Shown here piece by piece: positions 22,101-31,271 of a stretch of DNA of 64,000 bases (position 1 is the stretch's first letter; every line of letters begins with the position of its first letter). The translations under genes were made by a program, and so were the position numbers. The DNA comes from Desemzia sp. RIT 804 (GTDB lineage: Bacteria > Bacillota > Bacilli > Lactobacillales > Carnobacteriaceae), in assembly GCF_016892605.1 (NCBI RefSeq), contig NZ_JAFEMV010000001.1, forward strand, positions 682,001-746,000, in the 5' to 3' direction. Under the pieces are notes generated by a model. That model did not search any database and was not told where the DNA came from. It saw nothing but the letters and a program-made list of their open reading frames with translations.

Positions 22101-22346
22101 AAAAGTAAACGTCACGCTCGTTGTTTCCTTGGAATTGGCAAATGTAGAACGCATTTCTTTCGGTTCGCGATTTGACCCATTTGTTTTTCCAAATAACGCA
22201 AAACAGATTCCATCAAATAAAGTTGTTTTCCCAGAACCCGTTTTTCCTGCAATCAAAAAAATATTATTTCCATAAAAATTGGAAAAATCAATAGTTTCAT
22301 CCATATAAGGACCAAAAGCCTTAAGTGTTAATGAATGTGGACGCAT
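19197..22346 (-). CDS. sbcC: SbcC, ATPase subunit of the SbcCD nuclease
   Basis: SMC-like ATPase (1049 residues) that forms with SbcD the Mre11-Rad50-type nuclease, opening hairpins and processing DNA ends. Walker A GKTGSGKTTLFDG lies near residue 34. Long coiled coils at about 180-500 and 560-880 flank the zinc hook CPVCGS (near 520). The ABC signature LSGGESF is near 952 and Walker B IFIDEGFGSLD near 985. It abuts sbcD with no gap; its SD lies inside the sbcD end. Confidence 0.96.
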   Translation of the reverse strand: MRPHSLTLKAFGPYMDETIDFSNFYGNNIFLIAGKTGSGKTTLFDGICFALFGKTNGSNREPKEMRSTFANSKETTSVTFTFHAQNKRYEIVRSPAQTLLKLKGEGTREVPAKASIRVFNEEGTELQQVTKISEVDALIEEVVQLTCDQFRQIVMIPQGEFRRFLNADSGDKENILRKLFGTGIYRQFSEKLKDKKKEMHVKLLEKEKELEATLSRAHWLEAKPVSDLTGFAGMKEELEKLKEDQSDMLNFLAALEAALTDLTNKITQANEFLTEQQTIQQLLTEKEELIAALEQLKKEQTHINELHQAINLCEETKPFEPLLFKLKENQQTLSMFKQKQLDTSSQLQTVQEDLKNSAQKKEQVEKDKIHQEQRKEQLIKLAHLKQSIEAYIISEKQNRQQEAVVKDIQTELKQFTVEHEGLVKEKNNLNQVLDELKDKKNQFYLLKDKLQEFEKAQSFLQETIQLDTQKNQVTTDLAHKTGRKDVVAAKLEEANKQYKEVKSDWAKIQIQKLSEDLIEGEPCPVCGSTEHPLHSVNKEKPKQTAVELEIRLEEKEKQIAAYQAEAELLHQQIDQLKMTEQRFTEELILKNHYWSEQAAPLQLKKDNLQKQTAELTGQINELKEQIEIIDAQLTSQTSQEEKKALIEKELAEVQKKLTLGETELQLEWNRWSELKGQLNQLSQDIPKEYLDTEHYRTEVQIITKAINEWDEHYEEVIQTHIEAEKTKEQVSYTLHSITETITLEQEKQQALTEQLTEALERSSFTTLEEVEKHVENNSFVTEWRNEINHFEKTYYNVQHNLELNMQKLDGKPLPELQEAQVQYDQLVKQKTQKAEEKAVLQDHFHQNKNVLKTCQSILDAHQKNMDLYLEIAKLSDVANGDTGNSKLGFERYVLSYFLEEVLVLANQRLQRLSNNRYLFDLNREDGSYKNRTGLEINIYDDHAGGIRNVGTLSGGESFTAALSLALSLSDVVQRQSGGVQIEAIFIDEGFGSLDEDALDQAIEALMQIDGDGKLVGIISHVKELKDRIPDKILVHALGTGKSQLSAVHA

Positions 22347-23489
22347 TTAGTCCTCCTCCTTTTGAAACTCTTCAAATAACGATTCCACTAATTGAACTTG
22401 TTTAGGGGATAAAGTTTCTTGCATAATTTCTTCAAAATACTGACCAAATAATATATTCGGAGCTGACGCAGTGGGCAATTCTTTTTTTGTCTGTTTCATA
22501 CCTGAAAGCAAGCCTTTCTGATTGACTCTTTCCATACCTATCACGTTTGGATAGACTTCCCTTAATCGGTTCATGGCATTAGGCAGCATCACTGTATCTT
22601 TTAATTTGATATACACAAACTGGTCTCGTTCCACAGTTTGGTAGTAAGATTCAGTCATCAATGTAGCAAAATCCTCTTCTAATACAAGAATATCTCGCGT
22701 AGGCTGAACAGGTTGGAACGTTTGTTCAATTGCACCATTATTATCTAGTTCTATGATGCGATACCCTTTTTGTTGTCCTGCTTCTGACACTGAATATTTT
22801 AATAGACTGCCAGAATAGCGAACCGATTCATGACTGAGTGCATTCGGATGATGCAAATGCCCTAATGCGACATAATTAAAGTTTTTGAAGACAGATGCTG
22901 AAACATTGTCCAAACCTCCCACTGTCGATTCCGTTTCAGAATCCGTACGTAAACTTCCTGTCACAAAAAAATGAGAGACCAATACTTGATTTTTAGTAGA
23001 ATCAAATTGTTCCGTCATCTTATCTACAATTTTTTGTACAGCACGTTCAGGAGTATCCAGTGTATCATCTTCAAAATATATTCGTGCATCAATTGGATCA
23101 AAATAAGGCAGCAAGAAAAATTGCGTATTACCTAACGTGATAGGCACGAATGTATCATCATTGATTTTTGTTTGCATATGAAAATCAGCTTGTTTAAACC
23201 ACTGACTCCCTGATTCCAAGCGTGTGGCAGAATCATGGTTTCCAGAAATAGCTAGAACCGGAATCTGTTCTGTCAAATTCATATCGATAAACATTTGATT
23301 TAATACACTCACTGCTTCTGCCGGTGGTACAGCACGATCAAATAAGTCTCCTGCTATTACAATAGCATCTACTTTTTCACTTTTAGCTGTTTGCAACAGC
23401 TGTTCAAATACTTCTCTTTGTTCAGCTAGCAATTGAAAACCATGAAGTTTTTTCCCTATATGCCAATCTCCTGTATGTATGAACTTCAT
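22347..23489 (-). CDS. sbcD: SbcD exonuclease subunit (Mre11 family)
   Basis: Calcineurin-like metallophosphoesterase, nuclease partner of SbcC. Metal-binding motifs in order: HTGDWHIGK, AGDLFDRA, SGNHDSA and LGHLHHP. The ATG at 23489 (380 residues) has AGGAGG 7 nt upstream. An in-frame TTG six bases earlier is not needed. It is directly followed by sbcC, the normal sbcDC order. Length is normal. Confidence 0.96.
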   Translation of the reverse strand: MKFIHTGDWHIGKKLHGFQLLAEQREVFEQLLQTAKSEKVDAIVIAGDLFDRAVPPAEAVSVLNQMFIDMNLTEQIPVLAISGNHDSATRLESGSQWFKQADFHMQTKINDDTFVPITLGNTQFFLLPYFDPIDARIYFEDDTLDTPERAVQKIVDKMTEQFDSTKNQVLVSHFFVTGSLRTDSETESTVGGLDNVSASVFKNFNYVALGHLHHPNALSHESVRYSGSLLKYSVSEAGQQKGYRIIELDNNGAIEQTFQPVQPTRDILVLEEDFATLMTESYYQTVERDQFVYIKLKDTVMLPNAMNRLREVYPNVIGMERVNQKGLLSGMKQTKKELPTASAPNILFGQYFEEIMQETLSPKQVQLVESLFEEFQKEED

Positions 23490-23696
23490 TTTCAATCCTC
23501 CTGTTTTGTGTTTTATCCTATCTAGTATACCAAAATAATCACGGTCTCTCGAACTGGTTTTGCTAAAAATGACTCTTTTCTGTTTTTCACTAAAATAACT
23601 TCAGCTCTGCAATAAAAGTTGTTGCGAAATTTACAGTTTTCAATCATACTAATAAGTGAGTACCATTGAAGTTATTAACGAAAGGATTGAACGACA

Positions 23697-24314
23697 GTGT
23701 TTTTTAGAATGTTACGAGCAGTTATTCGTGTTTTAGTATTCATACTGAACGGAAATGCTCATTACCAACAAAGAAATAAATTACCTCAAAATGAATCGTA
23801 TATTTTAATTGCTCCACATCGTACTTGGATTGATCCAGTATATTTGGCGTTAGGAGCTAATAAGACAGAGTTTGCTTTCATGGCTAAAAAGGAACTCTTT
23901 AAGAACCCAGTATTGGGTTGGATCATCCGAAATGCGAATGCTTTTCCTGTAGATAGACAAAATCCTGGCCCTAGTGCTATCAAGAACCCAGTCAAGATAT
24001 TGAAAGAAGGTAAACTTAGTTTAGCCATGTTTCCAACGGGGACTAGACATTCAGCTGAACTAAAGGGTGGCGCTCCTACGATCGCAAAATTAAGTGGTGC
24101 TCCGCTGGTTCCAGCCGTTTATCAAGGCCCGTTAACTTTTACAGATCTAATCAAACGCAAAAAAATCATTGTTCGTTTTGGAGATCCCATTTATGTGGAC
24201 CGCAAAACTAAACTAAACAAAGAAAGTTTGGCTTTGATTGAAACTCAAATCCAAAATGCTTTTGATCAACTAGATAAAGAAATCGATCCTTCTTATCGAT
24301 ATGAATATAAATAA
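23697..24314 (+). CDS. plsC: 1-acyl-glycerol-3-phosphate acyltransferase family protein (PlsC-like)
   Basis: Acyltransferase that would add the second fatty acid to lysophosphatidate in membrane lipid synthesis. The HX4D motif is APHRTWIDP (near 40), followed by the substrate loop. The usual FPEGTR motif reads FPTGTR here, replacing a normally conserved Glu with Thr. 205 residues, with a hydrophobic N-terminus (residues 3-17). The start is GTG at 23697 with AAAGGA upstream; an ATG at 23709 is an alternative. Divergent from sbcD and monocistronic. A PlsC role is likely; because of the altered motif a paralogue is possible. Confidence 0.85.
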   Translation: MFFRMLRAVIRVLVFILNGNAHYQQRNKLPQNESYILIAPHRTWIDPVYLALGANKTEFAFMAKKELFKNPVLGWIIRNANAFPVDRQNPGPSAIKNPVKILKEGKLSLAMFPTGTRHSAELKGGAPTIAKLSGAPLVPAVYQGPLTFTDLIKRKKIIVRFGDPIYVDRKTKLNKESLALIETQIQNAFDQLDKEIDPSYRYEYK

Positions 24315-24320
24315 CGCATG

Positions 24321-24355
24321 AAAGAGATGTGCCTGATTAAATGGCACATCTCTTT
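24321..24355 (+). terminator. Terminator after plsC
   Basis: 13-bp perfect stem AAAGAGATGTGCC / GGCACATCTCTTT with a 9-nt loop, beginning 6 bp after the plsC stop. The downstream T-content is modest. Confidence 0.75.
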
Positions 24356-24403
24356 ATGTATATCCGCTATCTTTTATAGATATTTATTTTATGGTATTGG
24401 CAG

Positions 24404-24449
24404 AATAAATAAAACGAACAGAACTATTTTCTGTCCGTTTTGTTTATTT
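24404..24449. terminator. Terminator of yneF (possibly bidirectional)
   Basis: Imperfect long stem: GAATAAATAAAACGAACAG pairs with CTGTCCGTTTTGTTTATTT with a few mismatches around a 9-nt loop. It lies 15 bp beyond the yneF stop on the minus strand and also behind plsC on the plus strand. Confidence 0.65.
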
Positions 24450-24463
24450 AAGTAATCATAAAA

Positions 24464-24700
24464 CTATTTTTTCTTGTTTTGTTTCTCGGATTGGACTTTC
24501 ATAGATGCCATCATTTGTTTGATTTTCTTCTCAGATGGTTTTTGTCCCATTTGCATCATCATCATACGTAACATGTCTTCATTGACTGGCGGATTTTTTT
24601 GGAAATAATCCATCATGTATTTTCTAGAGATAAAGAATCCTCCAGCTAATCCTGCAATTAAAGCAATTACAATTAAAAAAATTGCTAACCATACGTTCAT
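24464..24700 (-). CDS. yneF: UPF0154 membrane protein YneF
   Basis: 78-residue single-pass membrane protein. Residues 4-24 ([20 protein letters not shown]) form the membrane segment. The conserved cytoplasmic part has [20 protein letters not shown] followed by a run of four methionines and [10 protein letters not shown], typical of UPF0154. Function is not established. The ATG at 24700 is used, with GGAG 11 nt upstream. It lies next to tkt, as in Bacillus and relatives. Confidence 0.9.
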   Translation of the reverse strand: MNVWLAIFLIVIALIAGLAGGFFISRKYMMDYFQKNPPVNEDMLRMMMMQMGQKPSEKKIKQMMASMKVQSEKQNKKK

Positions 24701-24821
24701 TGTACCTTTCACTCCTTTCAATACTTCTCAGTTGTTAATTGTACTAAAAAAAATGAAAAAAATAAATAGCAATCATTTCTTTTGCATATTCACGTTCTTT
24801 TTTAATAGTTCTCAAAAAAAC

Positions 24822-24862
24822 GTGGAAACTGTACAAAACGAATCATTTTGTACAGTTTCCAC
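24822..24862 (-). terminator. Terminator after tkt
   Basis: 17-bp perfect stem GTGGAAACTGTACAAAA with a 7-nt loop, followed by a run of seven T on the minus strand. It starts 19 bp after the tkt stop. Confidence 0.9.
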
Positions 24863-24880
24863 CTTAAAAATTATTTATTT

Positions 24881-26875
24881 TTAAAGTTTATTGAATACTT
24901 CTACAATATGTTCTGTGGTGAAACCGTAATTTTTAATGACTGTTTCGCCAGGCGCGCTAGCACCATACTTATCTATCCCAACAGTCGCTCCATCTAAGCC
25001 GACATAACGTTCCCATCCGAAAGTAGCTCCCATTTCAATAGAAACACGTTTGCGTACTTCTTTTGGCAAGATGCTTTCTTTGTAGGCTGCATCTTGTTTT
25101 TCAAATAAGTCAAAGCTTGGCATAGAAACGACTGATACGTCTTTTCCTTGAGCTTTTAATTCTTTTTGAGCTTCCAATGCTAAAGCTACTTCAGAACCTG
25201 TAGCAATCAAAATACCTTCAGGTTGTTCTCCATCTTGCGGTGAAAGAACATAAGCACCTTTTTGAACATTTTCTCGTGCCAACTCTTTTGTTTTTGGTAA
25301 AACTGGCAAGTTTTGACGACTCAACACCAACATAGTTGGATGATCTGTTGATTTCAAAGCTATTTCCCAAGCGGCCGTTACTTCATTTCCATCAGCTGGA
25401 CGAAGCACAGTCAAGTTTGGCATACTGCGTAAACTTGAAAGATGTTCTACTGGTTCATGAGTAGGACCATCTTCTCCTACAGCTACAGAATCATGTGTGA
25501 AGACATACGTTACAGGCAATTTAGAAATAGCAGCTAGTCGAACAGCAGCTCTTAAATAATCTGTAAAGACAAAGAATGTTCCTACATAAGTTTTAGTACC
25601 ACCATGCAGCATAATTCCATTTGCAGCAGCTGTCATAGCAAATTCACGAACACCATACCAAATATTGCGTCCTTCATATTGACCAGCTTGGAAATCAGTT
25701 ACTTCATTGATCATCGTATTATTGGATGAAGATAAATCAGCTGATCCGCCCCAGAAGTTTGGAACATTTTTAGCAATAGCATTTAATGTATCACTACCTG
25801 TTTTACGTGAAGCTTCAGCAGCATCGCCTTCTTCATATACAGGCAATTCACTGTCCCAACCTTCAGGTAAGTCGCCGTTAAATCCGGCTTCAAATTGTTG
25901 TGCCAATTCAGGATGTTCTTGACGATATGTTTCGAAAGCTTTCTTCCACTCTGCTTCTGACTCTGCACCTTGAGTAACCATTGTTTCTTCAAAGCGTGCT
26001 TGAGCTTCAATAGGCACATAGAAGTCTTCGCCTTCCCAGCCATAAGCTTTTTTAGTTGCTTCTACTCCTTCAATACCCAGTGGAGCACCGTGAACTTTGT
26101 GTGATCCTGCATTAGGGGCACCAAATCCGATAACTGTTTTCACTTCAATCAATGAAGGTTTATTTTTGTTTTCTTTTGCTTTTTCGATCGCAGCATTGAT
26201 TTCTTCTAAATCATTTCCGTCTTTTACTAGAATGTGTTCCCAGCCATAAGCTTCAAAACGTTGACCAACATTTTCAGTAAATGCTTTTGATGTAGGTCCA
26301 TCTAATGAAATATCATTTGAATCGTATAAAACGACCAATTTGCCTAATTTCAAGTGTCCAGCTAAGCTGGCTGCTTCTGCTGAGATACCTTCCATTAGAT
26401 CCCCATCACCACATAAAGCATAAGTATAGTGATCCACAATGTTGTGGTTTTCTTTATTGTAAGTAGCTGCTAAATGAGCTTCAGCCATTGCCATACCTAC
26501 ACTATTAGCAATCCCTTGCCCAAGTGGACCTGTTGTAGCTTCTACACCGTCTGTATAGTGTACTTCTGGATGTCCTGGAGTTTTACTTTCCCATTGACGG
26601 AAACTCTTTAAATCATCAATCGAAACTTTATATCCAGCTAAGTGAAGCATGCTGTACAACATCATGGAACCATGACCAGCAGAAAGTACAAAACGGTCAC
26701 GGTCGACCCAATGAGAATTTTTCGGATTGGCTTTTAAGTGTTTAGTCCATAACACATATGCCATTGGTGCAGCACCCATAGGTAATCCCGGGTGGCCGGA
26801 GTTGGCTTTTTGAACTCCGTCAATGCTTAACGTACGAATGGTATCTACAGCTAATTGATCTACTTTATCGAACAA
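24881..26875 (-). CDS. tkt: Transketolase
   Basis: Thiamine-diphosphate enzyme of the pentose phosphate pathway (two-carbon transfer between sugar phosphates). 664 residues, normal. The TPP motif [15 protein letters not shown] lies at about 155-170. N-terminal residues [11 protein letters not shown], the central transketolase signature ([13 protein letters not shown]) and the C-terminal domain with [10 protein letters not shown] are all present. The start is TTG with AAAGGA about 10 nt upstream; the nearby ATG is out of frame. Monocistronic. Confidence 0.96.
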   Translation of the reverse strand: MFDKVDQLAVDTIRTLSIDGVQKANSGHPGLPMGAAPMAYVLWTKHLKANPKNSHWVDRDRFVLSAGHGSMMLYSMLHLAGYKVSIDDLKSFRQWESKTPGHPEVHYTDGVEATTGPLGQGIANSVGMAMAEAHLAATYNKENHNIVDHYTYALCGDGDLMEGISAEAASLAGHLKLGKLVVLYDSNDISLDGPTSKAFTENVGQRFEAYGWEHILVKDGNDLEEINAAIEKAKENKNKPSLIEVKTVIGFGAPNAGSHKVHGAPLGIEGVEATKKAYGWEGEDFYVPIEAQARFEETMVTQGAESEAEWKKAFETYRQEHPELAQQFEAGFNGDLPEGWDSELPVYEEGDAAEASRKTGSDTLNAIAKNVPNFWGGSADLSSSNNTMINEVTDFQAGQYEGRNIWYGVREFAMTAAANGIMLHGGTKTYVGTFFVFTDYLRAAVRLAAISKLPVTYVFTHDSVAVGEDGPTHEPVEHLSSLRSMPNLTVLRPADGNEVTAAWEIALKSTDHPTMLVLSRQNLPVLPKTKELARENVQKGAYVLSPQDGEQPEGILIATGSEVALALEAQKELKAQGKDVSVVSMPSFDLFEKQDAAYKESILPKEVRKRVSIEMGATFGWERYVGLDGATVGIDKYGASAPGETVIKNYGFTTEHIVEVFNKL

Positions 26876-26934
26876 AAAATATCATTCCTTTCAAATTTCA
26901 AGCTTATTAAACTGCTTACATTGCTTCTACATCA

Positions 26935-26959
26935 TACCATTTTTTGTATACAAATGGTA
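26935..26959 (-). promoter_or_regulatory. Inverted repeat over the putative tkt -10
   Basis: TACCATTT-N9-AAATGGTA (8-bp arms). On the minus strand one arm overlaps TATGAT, a good -10 for tkt. The position suggests an operator. It also lies behind ynzC but has no T-run, so it is unlikely to be a terminator. Confidence 0.4.
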
Positions 26960-26976
26960 AATATTTTGGAATTATT

Positions 26977-27216
26977 TTATCTGCCGTGAAGGCCTTTATC
27001 TTTTTGGATCTTTTTAACTTTATCAGGAGTTACATCATTTCCTTCTTCATCAACCACTTTCATACCTTCAAGATGATTTCTCATCCCACCTCTAAAAGCA
27101 GCTAGATAAGCTTCTCTCAACTTCTTTTGCTCTACTTGTTCTGTAAGAGTCAAACCATCTGATTTTGATTTTTTAGCTAACTCGTTGATTCGATTTAATT
27201 GTTCTTTCGGTAACAT
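26977..27216 (-). CDS. ynzC: UPF0291/DUF896 protein YnzC
   Basis: 79 residues with the DUF896 signature: [19 protein letters not shown], then [20 protein letters not shown] and [12 protein letters not shown]. Function unknown. In Bacillus the orthologue belongs to the LexA-controlled yneA-yneB-ynzC operon beside lexA. The ATG at 27216 has AAAGG 9 nt upstream; an ATG three codons earlier has no spacing. It is divergent from lexA here, keeping the association, but yneA is not between them. Confidence 0.9.
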   Translation of the reverse strand: MLPKEQLNRINELAKKSKSDGLTLTEQVEQKKLREAYLAAFRGGMRNHLEGMKVVDEEGNDVTPDKVKKIQKDKGLHGR

Positions 27217-27362
27217 ATTCTTCATCCTTTCTATCTACTTAACCAATATACCAAAAACTACTGAAAATTACAGCTAGATTGTCTATTGAATTCTATATTC
27301 TAGTACTGTTTGACAAATATAAAAACAAAAATATTCTTTTCAGTGAATATCTTTATAAAAGG

Positions 27363-27402
27363 CGAACGTTTGTTTGAAAAACAGTTTGTTTTATGCTATT
27401 CT
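27363..27402 (+). promoter_or_regulatory. lexA promoter with overlapping LexA (SOS) box
   Basis: CGAACGTTTGTTTG (27363-27376) fits the Gram-positive LexA box CGAAC-N4-GTTYG. It overlaps the -35 TTGAAA (27374-27379), which is 17 bp from TATTCT (27397-27402). This is the arrangement expected for LexA autorepression; ynzC, divergent, could share the operator. Confidence 0.8.
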
Positions 27403-27442
27403 AGCAGTAAGAGTAAATAAGAATTGAGGTGTTTATAAAATT

Positions 27443-28066
27443 ATGAAAAAATCACCAGCGTCTAGACAAATAGAAGTATTACAATATATTTATGAACAAG
27501 TAAAAGAAAAAGGATTTCCACCGACTGTTAGGGAGATCGGACAAGCAGTTTCGCTATCCTCTACATCGACTGTTCATGGGCACTTATCTCGTTTGGAGAA
27601 AAATGGTTTTATTCACCGTGATCCGAGTAAACCTAGAACCATAGAATTAACAACTGCCGGATTAGCTCAATTAGGTGTAGGGCTGGATAAAATACCTTTA
27701 TTAGGTACAGTCACAGCTGGAGAACCGATATTGGCTGTAGAAGAAGCTACAGATTTTTTCCCTATCCCACCAAGCTTAGAATATGAAAATGGTTCTTTGT
27801 TTATGCTGACGATTCGTGGAGAAAGTATGATCAATGCTGGGATTCTTGATGGTGACGAAGTAATCGTCCGTAAACAATCTAGTGCTGATAATGGCGACAT
27901 CGTTATTGCGATGACAACCGAAGACGAAGCAACTTGTAAACGATTCTTTATCGAACAAGATCACTATAGATTACAACCTGAAAATGATACTATGAGTCCT
28001 ATTATATTACAAGAAGTAACTATTTTAGGAAAAGTTATTGGTCTTTACCGAAGCCATGTTTTGTAA
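27443..28066 (+). CDS. lexA: SOS repressor LexA
   Basis: Represses DNA-damage genes and self-cleaves when RecA filaments form. 207 residues. The winged helix domain (1-70) contains [17 protein letters not shown] with the recognition helix TSTVHGHL. The cleavage site Ala-Gly is in TVTAGEPI (near 92). The catalytic Ser is in RGESMINAG and the Lys in VIVRKQ. GAGGTG lies about 13 nt before the ATG, rather far. Preceded by a LexA box; immediately followed by repeat element copy 1. Confidence 0.97.
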   Translation: MKKSPASRQIEVLQYIYEQVKEKGFPPTVREIGQAVSLSSTSTVHGHLSRLEKNGFIHRDPSKPRTIELTTAGLAQLGVGLDKIPLLGTVTAGEPILAVEEATDFFPIPPSLEYENGSLFMLTIRGESMINAGILDGDEVIVRKQSSADNGDIVIAMTTEDEATCKRFFIEQDHYRLQPENDTMSPIILQEVTILGKVIGLYRSHVL

Positions 28067-28074
28067 TAAAAAAA

Positions 28075-28246
28075 GAGGCTGAACAATAGTCTCTATCTCT
28101 GTCACATACTAAGTGGGTGCTTTTATACGCGTTCTAAAAGCCTGACCACATGCATGCATATAAGCCAGCCACCCCTTATGAGATGTTTTTTCTCATAAGG
28201 GGTGGCTGGCTTATATGCAATGATCAAAATGTTTTTTGTTTCGCTC
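28075..28246. repeat. Dispersed hairpin repeat, copy 1
   Basis: About 172 bp between convergent lexA and apt. Conserved left end GAGGCTGAACAATAG, right end TTTTTTGTTTCGCTC. A non-palindromic part (ATACTAAGTGGGTGC) is followed by a small hairpin GCTTTTA/TAAAAGC. The main hairpin has 28-bp perfect arms (28156-28183 with 28191-28218) and a 7-nt loop. The right end is 7 bp from the apt stop. It may terminate both genes. Confidence 0.85.
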
Positions 28247-28252
28247 TTTTTC

Positions 28253-28765
28253 TTAGTATTCTGCTAAAGCTAAAATATCATAGCCTTTGATTTTTTCGCG
28301 ACCTTTTAGATCTTTTAATTCTACAATAAAAGCAGTTCCAACGACTACTCCACCTAAAGATTCGATCAATTCGATGGTAGCAGCAATTGTTCCACCAGTA
28401 GCTAATAAATCATCACACACTAATACTTTTTGCCCTGGTTTGATACTGTCTTTATGCAATTGTAACGTATCTTTACCATATTCTAATCCATAATTGACTT
28501 CTACTGTTTCACGAGGCAATTTGCCTTTTTTACGAGCTGGAGCAAATCCGATACCCATTTCATAAGCTACCGGGCAACCTACAATAAATCCACGAGCTTC
28601 AGGACCAACGATCATTTCTACACCTTTGTCTTTAGCGTATGACACAATTTCATTTGTTGCAAAACGGTAAGCATCACCATTTGCCATCAATGGTGAAATA
28701 TCTCTAAAAATAATCCCTTCTTCAGGAAAATTCTCTACATCAGCAATATATTTTTTTAAATCCAT
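28253..28765 (-). CDS. apt: Adenine phosphoribosyltransferase
   Basis: Converts adenine and PRPP to AMP (purine salvage). 170 residues from the ATG at 28765, which has GGAGG 9 nt upstream and gives the canonical [17 protein letters not shown]. The reading frame continues 23 codons upstream but overlaps recJ without an SD. The PRPP-binding motif is [23 protein letters not shown] is also conserved. Follows recJ by 35 bp. Confidence 0.97.
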   Translation of the reverse strand: MDLKKYIADVENFPEEGIIFRDISPLMANGDAYRFATNEIVSYAKDKGVEMIVGPEARGFIVGCPVAYEMGIGFAPARKKGKLPRETVEVNYGLEYGKDTLQLHKDSIKPGQKVLVCDDLLATGGTIAATIELIESLGGVVVGTAFIVELKDLKGREKIKGYDILALAEY

Positions 28766-28800
28766 TCTATTTGTCCTCCGTTCACCAGTCGGATACTTCT

Positions 28801-31134
28801 TTATTCGCTGGTGGTTATTTGGTTCATCAGCCATTGCTCAACTTCCCAAGCATGACTATAGACTAATTTTTCTTCCGCCTCGATACGTTGCATTTTTTTC
28901 TGATACGTTATGGATTGCTTTAAATCTTTTTTTTCATTCGTTTCGACTCGATTAAGAAGTCCGTTTTCTATTTTAACAAATCCTACTTCAAAAAACACCT
29001 GTAGAATAAAAATTACTCGATTTTCTTTCATTCTTAATGTTTTTGCCAATATATTCAATTGATTTTTCACATCAATGTTCTGATGAGAGCAGATGAATTT
29101 GTAAATATCTGCAAAATGTTGTCGATTTGGCATACCTTCTAAATAATCATTCGTCTTGCTGTGGAAAGAATATAAAATATTTTCAGGCTCATTGTGTTCC
29201 ATCAGTAAAGAGAGAACGGTTAAAGAAGGCGGGCAGTCAACCAATATCAATAAAGTATTCTCCATCATAAATTGCTTTGCATCTTTGCGTGTCTGAATCA
29301 AGTACGCTTTACTTGCAGAGGAAACCTTTTCTTGGTACTGCTCATAGTTGTGAGAATCGAAAAATACAAAATCAGCGTTTGGTTTGTTCCATAACGTTTC
29401 TGGAATTTGTGTTCCTCGATAATCAAAGCATTGCGTTTCTTTAACGGCTATATCTTCAATTCGCAATTGTAGTTTTCTAGCACCATTCCACTCATTGATC
29501 TCCAATTTACCCACTGTTGACAAACGAGTGTTTCCGGAAATTCGATCAGCCAATTCCCCAAAGCCAAAACCAATGGTATCCAGACTGGTTTGCTCAAGTT
29601 GGACAGACATTTTCAAATGCGTTCCATCTGCTCCAATTTTACGGACGGTTTGGACAAGAACATTATTCAACTGGAACGTCGGTTTAGGATTATCCGTACC
29701 GAAAGGAGCCAATTGTTTTAGTTCTTCCACAGTTTCGATCGTTAAGTCTTCTTCAGTCACTACCTTGTCGACACGGATTTCTTCTCCCATTTGCCCAGCT
29801 AGTTGTTGCGCCGTCGCATAGTCATTTAATTTGGAACGAATTTGTTCGATGTTTTCACTTGGCACAGTTAATCCTGCAGCCATATGATGGCCGCCAAATG
29901 CCAACGTTAAAGGGCGTACCGTATCCAACGCTTCGTACAAATGAAATGCTTGAACACTTCTTCCAGAACCTTTTGCTGTTCCGTTTTCATGATCTATATT
30001 TAGAATAATAGCTGGTTTACCGGTTTTCCCTACTACTTTACTAGCAACGATCCCAAGCACCCCTTCATGCCATCCTTCTTTAGCTAATACATACACATCA
30101 GAAGAGGTATCTATTTTTTCAAGCATATCAAATGCTTCATCAGTTATCTTTTTAACGTATTGTTGTCTTTCTTCGTTTTTTTCTTGAATAAATTGAGCAA
30201 TAGACTGCGCTTCACTTTCATCAAATGTTGTTAGCAATCGTACAGCAGGCGTTGCATCTCCTAGTCTACCAGGCGCATTTAAACGTGGTCCTATAATAAA
30301 TCCGACCGATTCTTCATTTAATTCTGCTTTTTTTAATCCTGCTGTTTCATACAAGGCTGTTAGCCCTAATCGCTGTGTTTGCTTCAATAGTTCTATTCCC
30401 TGAGTGACTAAAACGCGGTTTTCATCTCTCAAAGAAACTAGATCGGCAATAGTTCCTAAGGCTACTAAATCAAGTAGTTCAATAGGTATTTCTCCAAGCA
30501 AAGCAGTAGCTACTTTAAAAGCGACTCCGACGCCAGCTAAGTCTCCAAAAGGGTATTTTCCTGCAGGATGTCGGGGATGCACAATGGCATACGCCTCAGG
30601 TAATTCTTCAGGCAGTTCGTGATGATCCGTTACTACTACATCGACGCCCAATTCTTTAGCCCGTTTAATAGCTTCGTGTCCAGAAACCCCATTATCGCAA
30701 GTTACGATCAACTGACAGCCCTCTTCGATCAATTTTTCAAAAGCTTTACTATTTGGACCATACCCATCTGTAAAACGGTTCGGTATATAAAAATCTACAT
30801 TGGCTCCGATCATTTCTAACGTTTCCAATAACACAGATGTACTAGTCACACCATCGGCATCGTAGTCTCCATAGATCACGATTTTATCACCGCTTTCTAT
30901 GGCTGTCATAATTCTTTCTGTAGCACGATCCATATCATGCATTAAGAAAGGATCGTAAATCCGTTCTTCATTTGGATGAAGAAAAGATTGGATTTTTTCT
31001 TTTGTATCTAATCCCCTTTGCAAACACAAAGAAATAAATAACGTTGAGTAAGAAAGTTCCTTAGATAATTCTTGGATCAATTGATGATTTTCAGTTTGTT
31101 CTGCTTGTTTCCATTTCATACGAGCATTAATCAC
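28801..31134 (-). CDS. recJ: Single-stranded-DNA-specific exonuclease RecJ
   Basis: 5'-3' ssDNA exonuclease in recombination and mismatch repair. 777 residues, long C-terminal part as in Firmicutes. DHH motifs: [34 protein letters not shown] (the DHH), and [10 protein letters not shown]; the DHHA1 part has [11 protein letters not shown]. The chosen start is GTG at 31134 with GGGAG 8 nt upstream; an in-frame ATG at 31119 is the alternative. Upstream of apt, as in enterococci. Confidence 0.95.
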   Translation of the reverse strand: MINARMKWKQAEQTENHQLIQELSKELSYSTLFISLCLQRGLDTKEKIQSFLHPNEERIYDPFLMHDMDRATERIMTAIESGDKIVIYGDYDADGVTSTSVLLETLEMIGANVDFYIPNRFTDGYGPNSKAFEKLIEEGCQLIVTCDNGVSGHEAIKRAKELGVDVVVTDHHELPEELPEAYAIVHPRHPAGKYPFGDLAGVGVAFKVATALLGEIPIELLDLVALGTIADLVSLRDENRVLVTQGIELLKQTQRLGLTALYETAGLKKAELNEESVGFIIGPRLNAPGRLGDATPAVRLLTTFDESEAQSIAQFIQEKNEERQQYVKKITDEAFDMLEKIDTSSDVYVLAKEGWHEGVLGIVASKVVGKTGKPAIILNIDHENGTAKGSGRSVQAFHLYEALDTVRPLTLAFGGHHMAAGLTVPSENIEQIRSKLNDYATAQQLAGQMGEEIRVDKVVTEEDLTIETVEELKQLAPFGTDNPKPTFQLNNVLVQTVRKIGADGTHLKMSVQLEQTSLDTIGFGFGELADRISGNTRLSTVGKLEINEWNGARKLQLRIEDIAVKETQCFDYRGTQIPETLWNKPNADFVFFDSHNYEQYQEKVSSASKAYLIQTRKDAKQFMMENTLLILVDCPPSLTVLSLLMEHNEPENILYSFHSKTNDYLEGMPNRQHFADIYKFICSHQNIDVKNQLNILAKTLRMKENRVIFILQVFFEVGFVKIENGLLNRVETNEKKDLKQSITYQKKMQRIEAEEKLVYSHAWEVEQWLMNQITTSE

Positions 31135-31223
31135 AGTCTTCACTCCCAACTTTATTAGTATATCAAATAAGCCGTTTGAATGGTAGATAATGGGCAGCAA
31201 AACGTTTCTCCTTAAAATAAAAA

Positions 31224-31262
31224 AACTTCAAAAGCAAGAGGAATGCTCCTGCTTTTGAAGTT
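31224..31262 (-). terminator. Terminator after degV
   Basis: 13-bp stem AACTTCAAAAGCA / TGCTTTTGAAGTT with a 13-nt loop, 10 bp after the degV stop, followed by a T-run (TTTTTTATTTT) on the minus strand. Confidence 0.85.
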
Positions 31263-31271
31263 TTGAATTTT

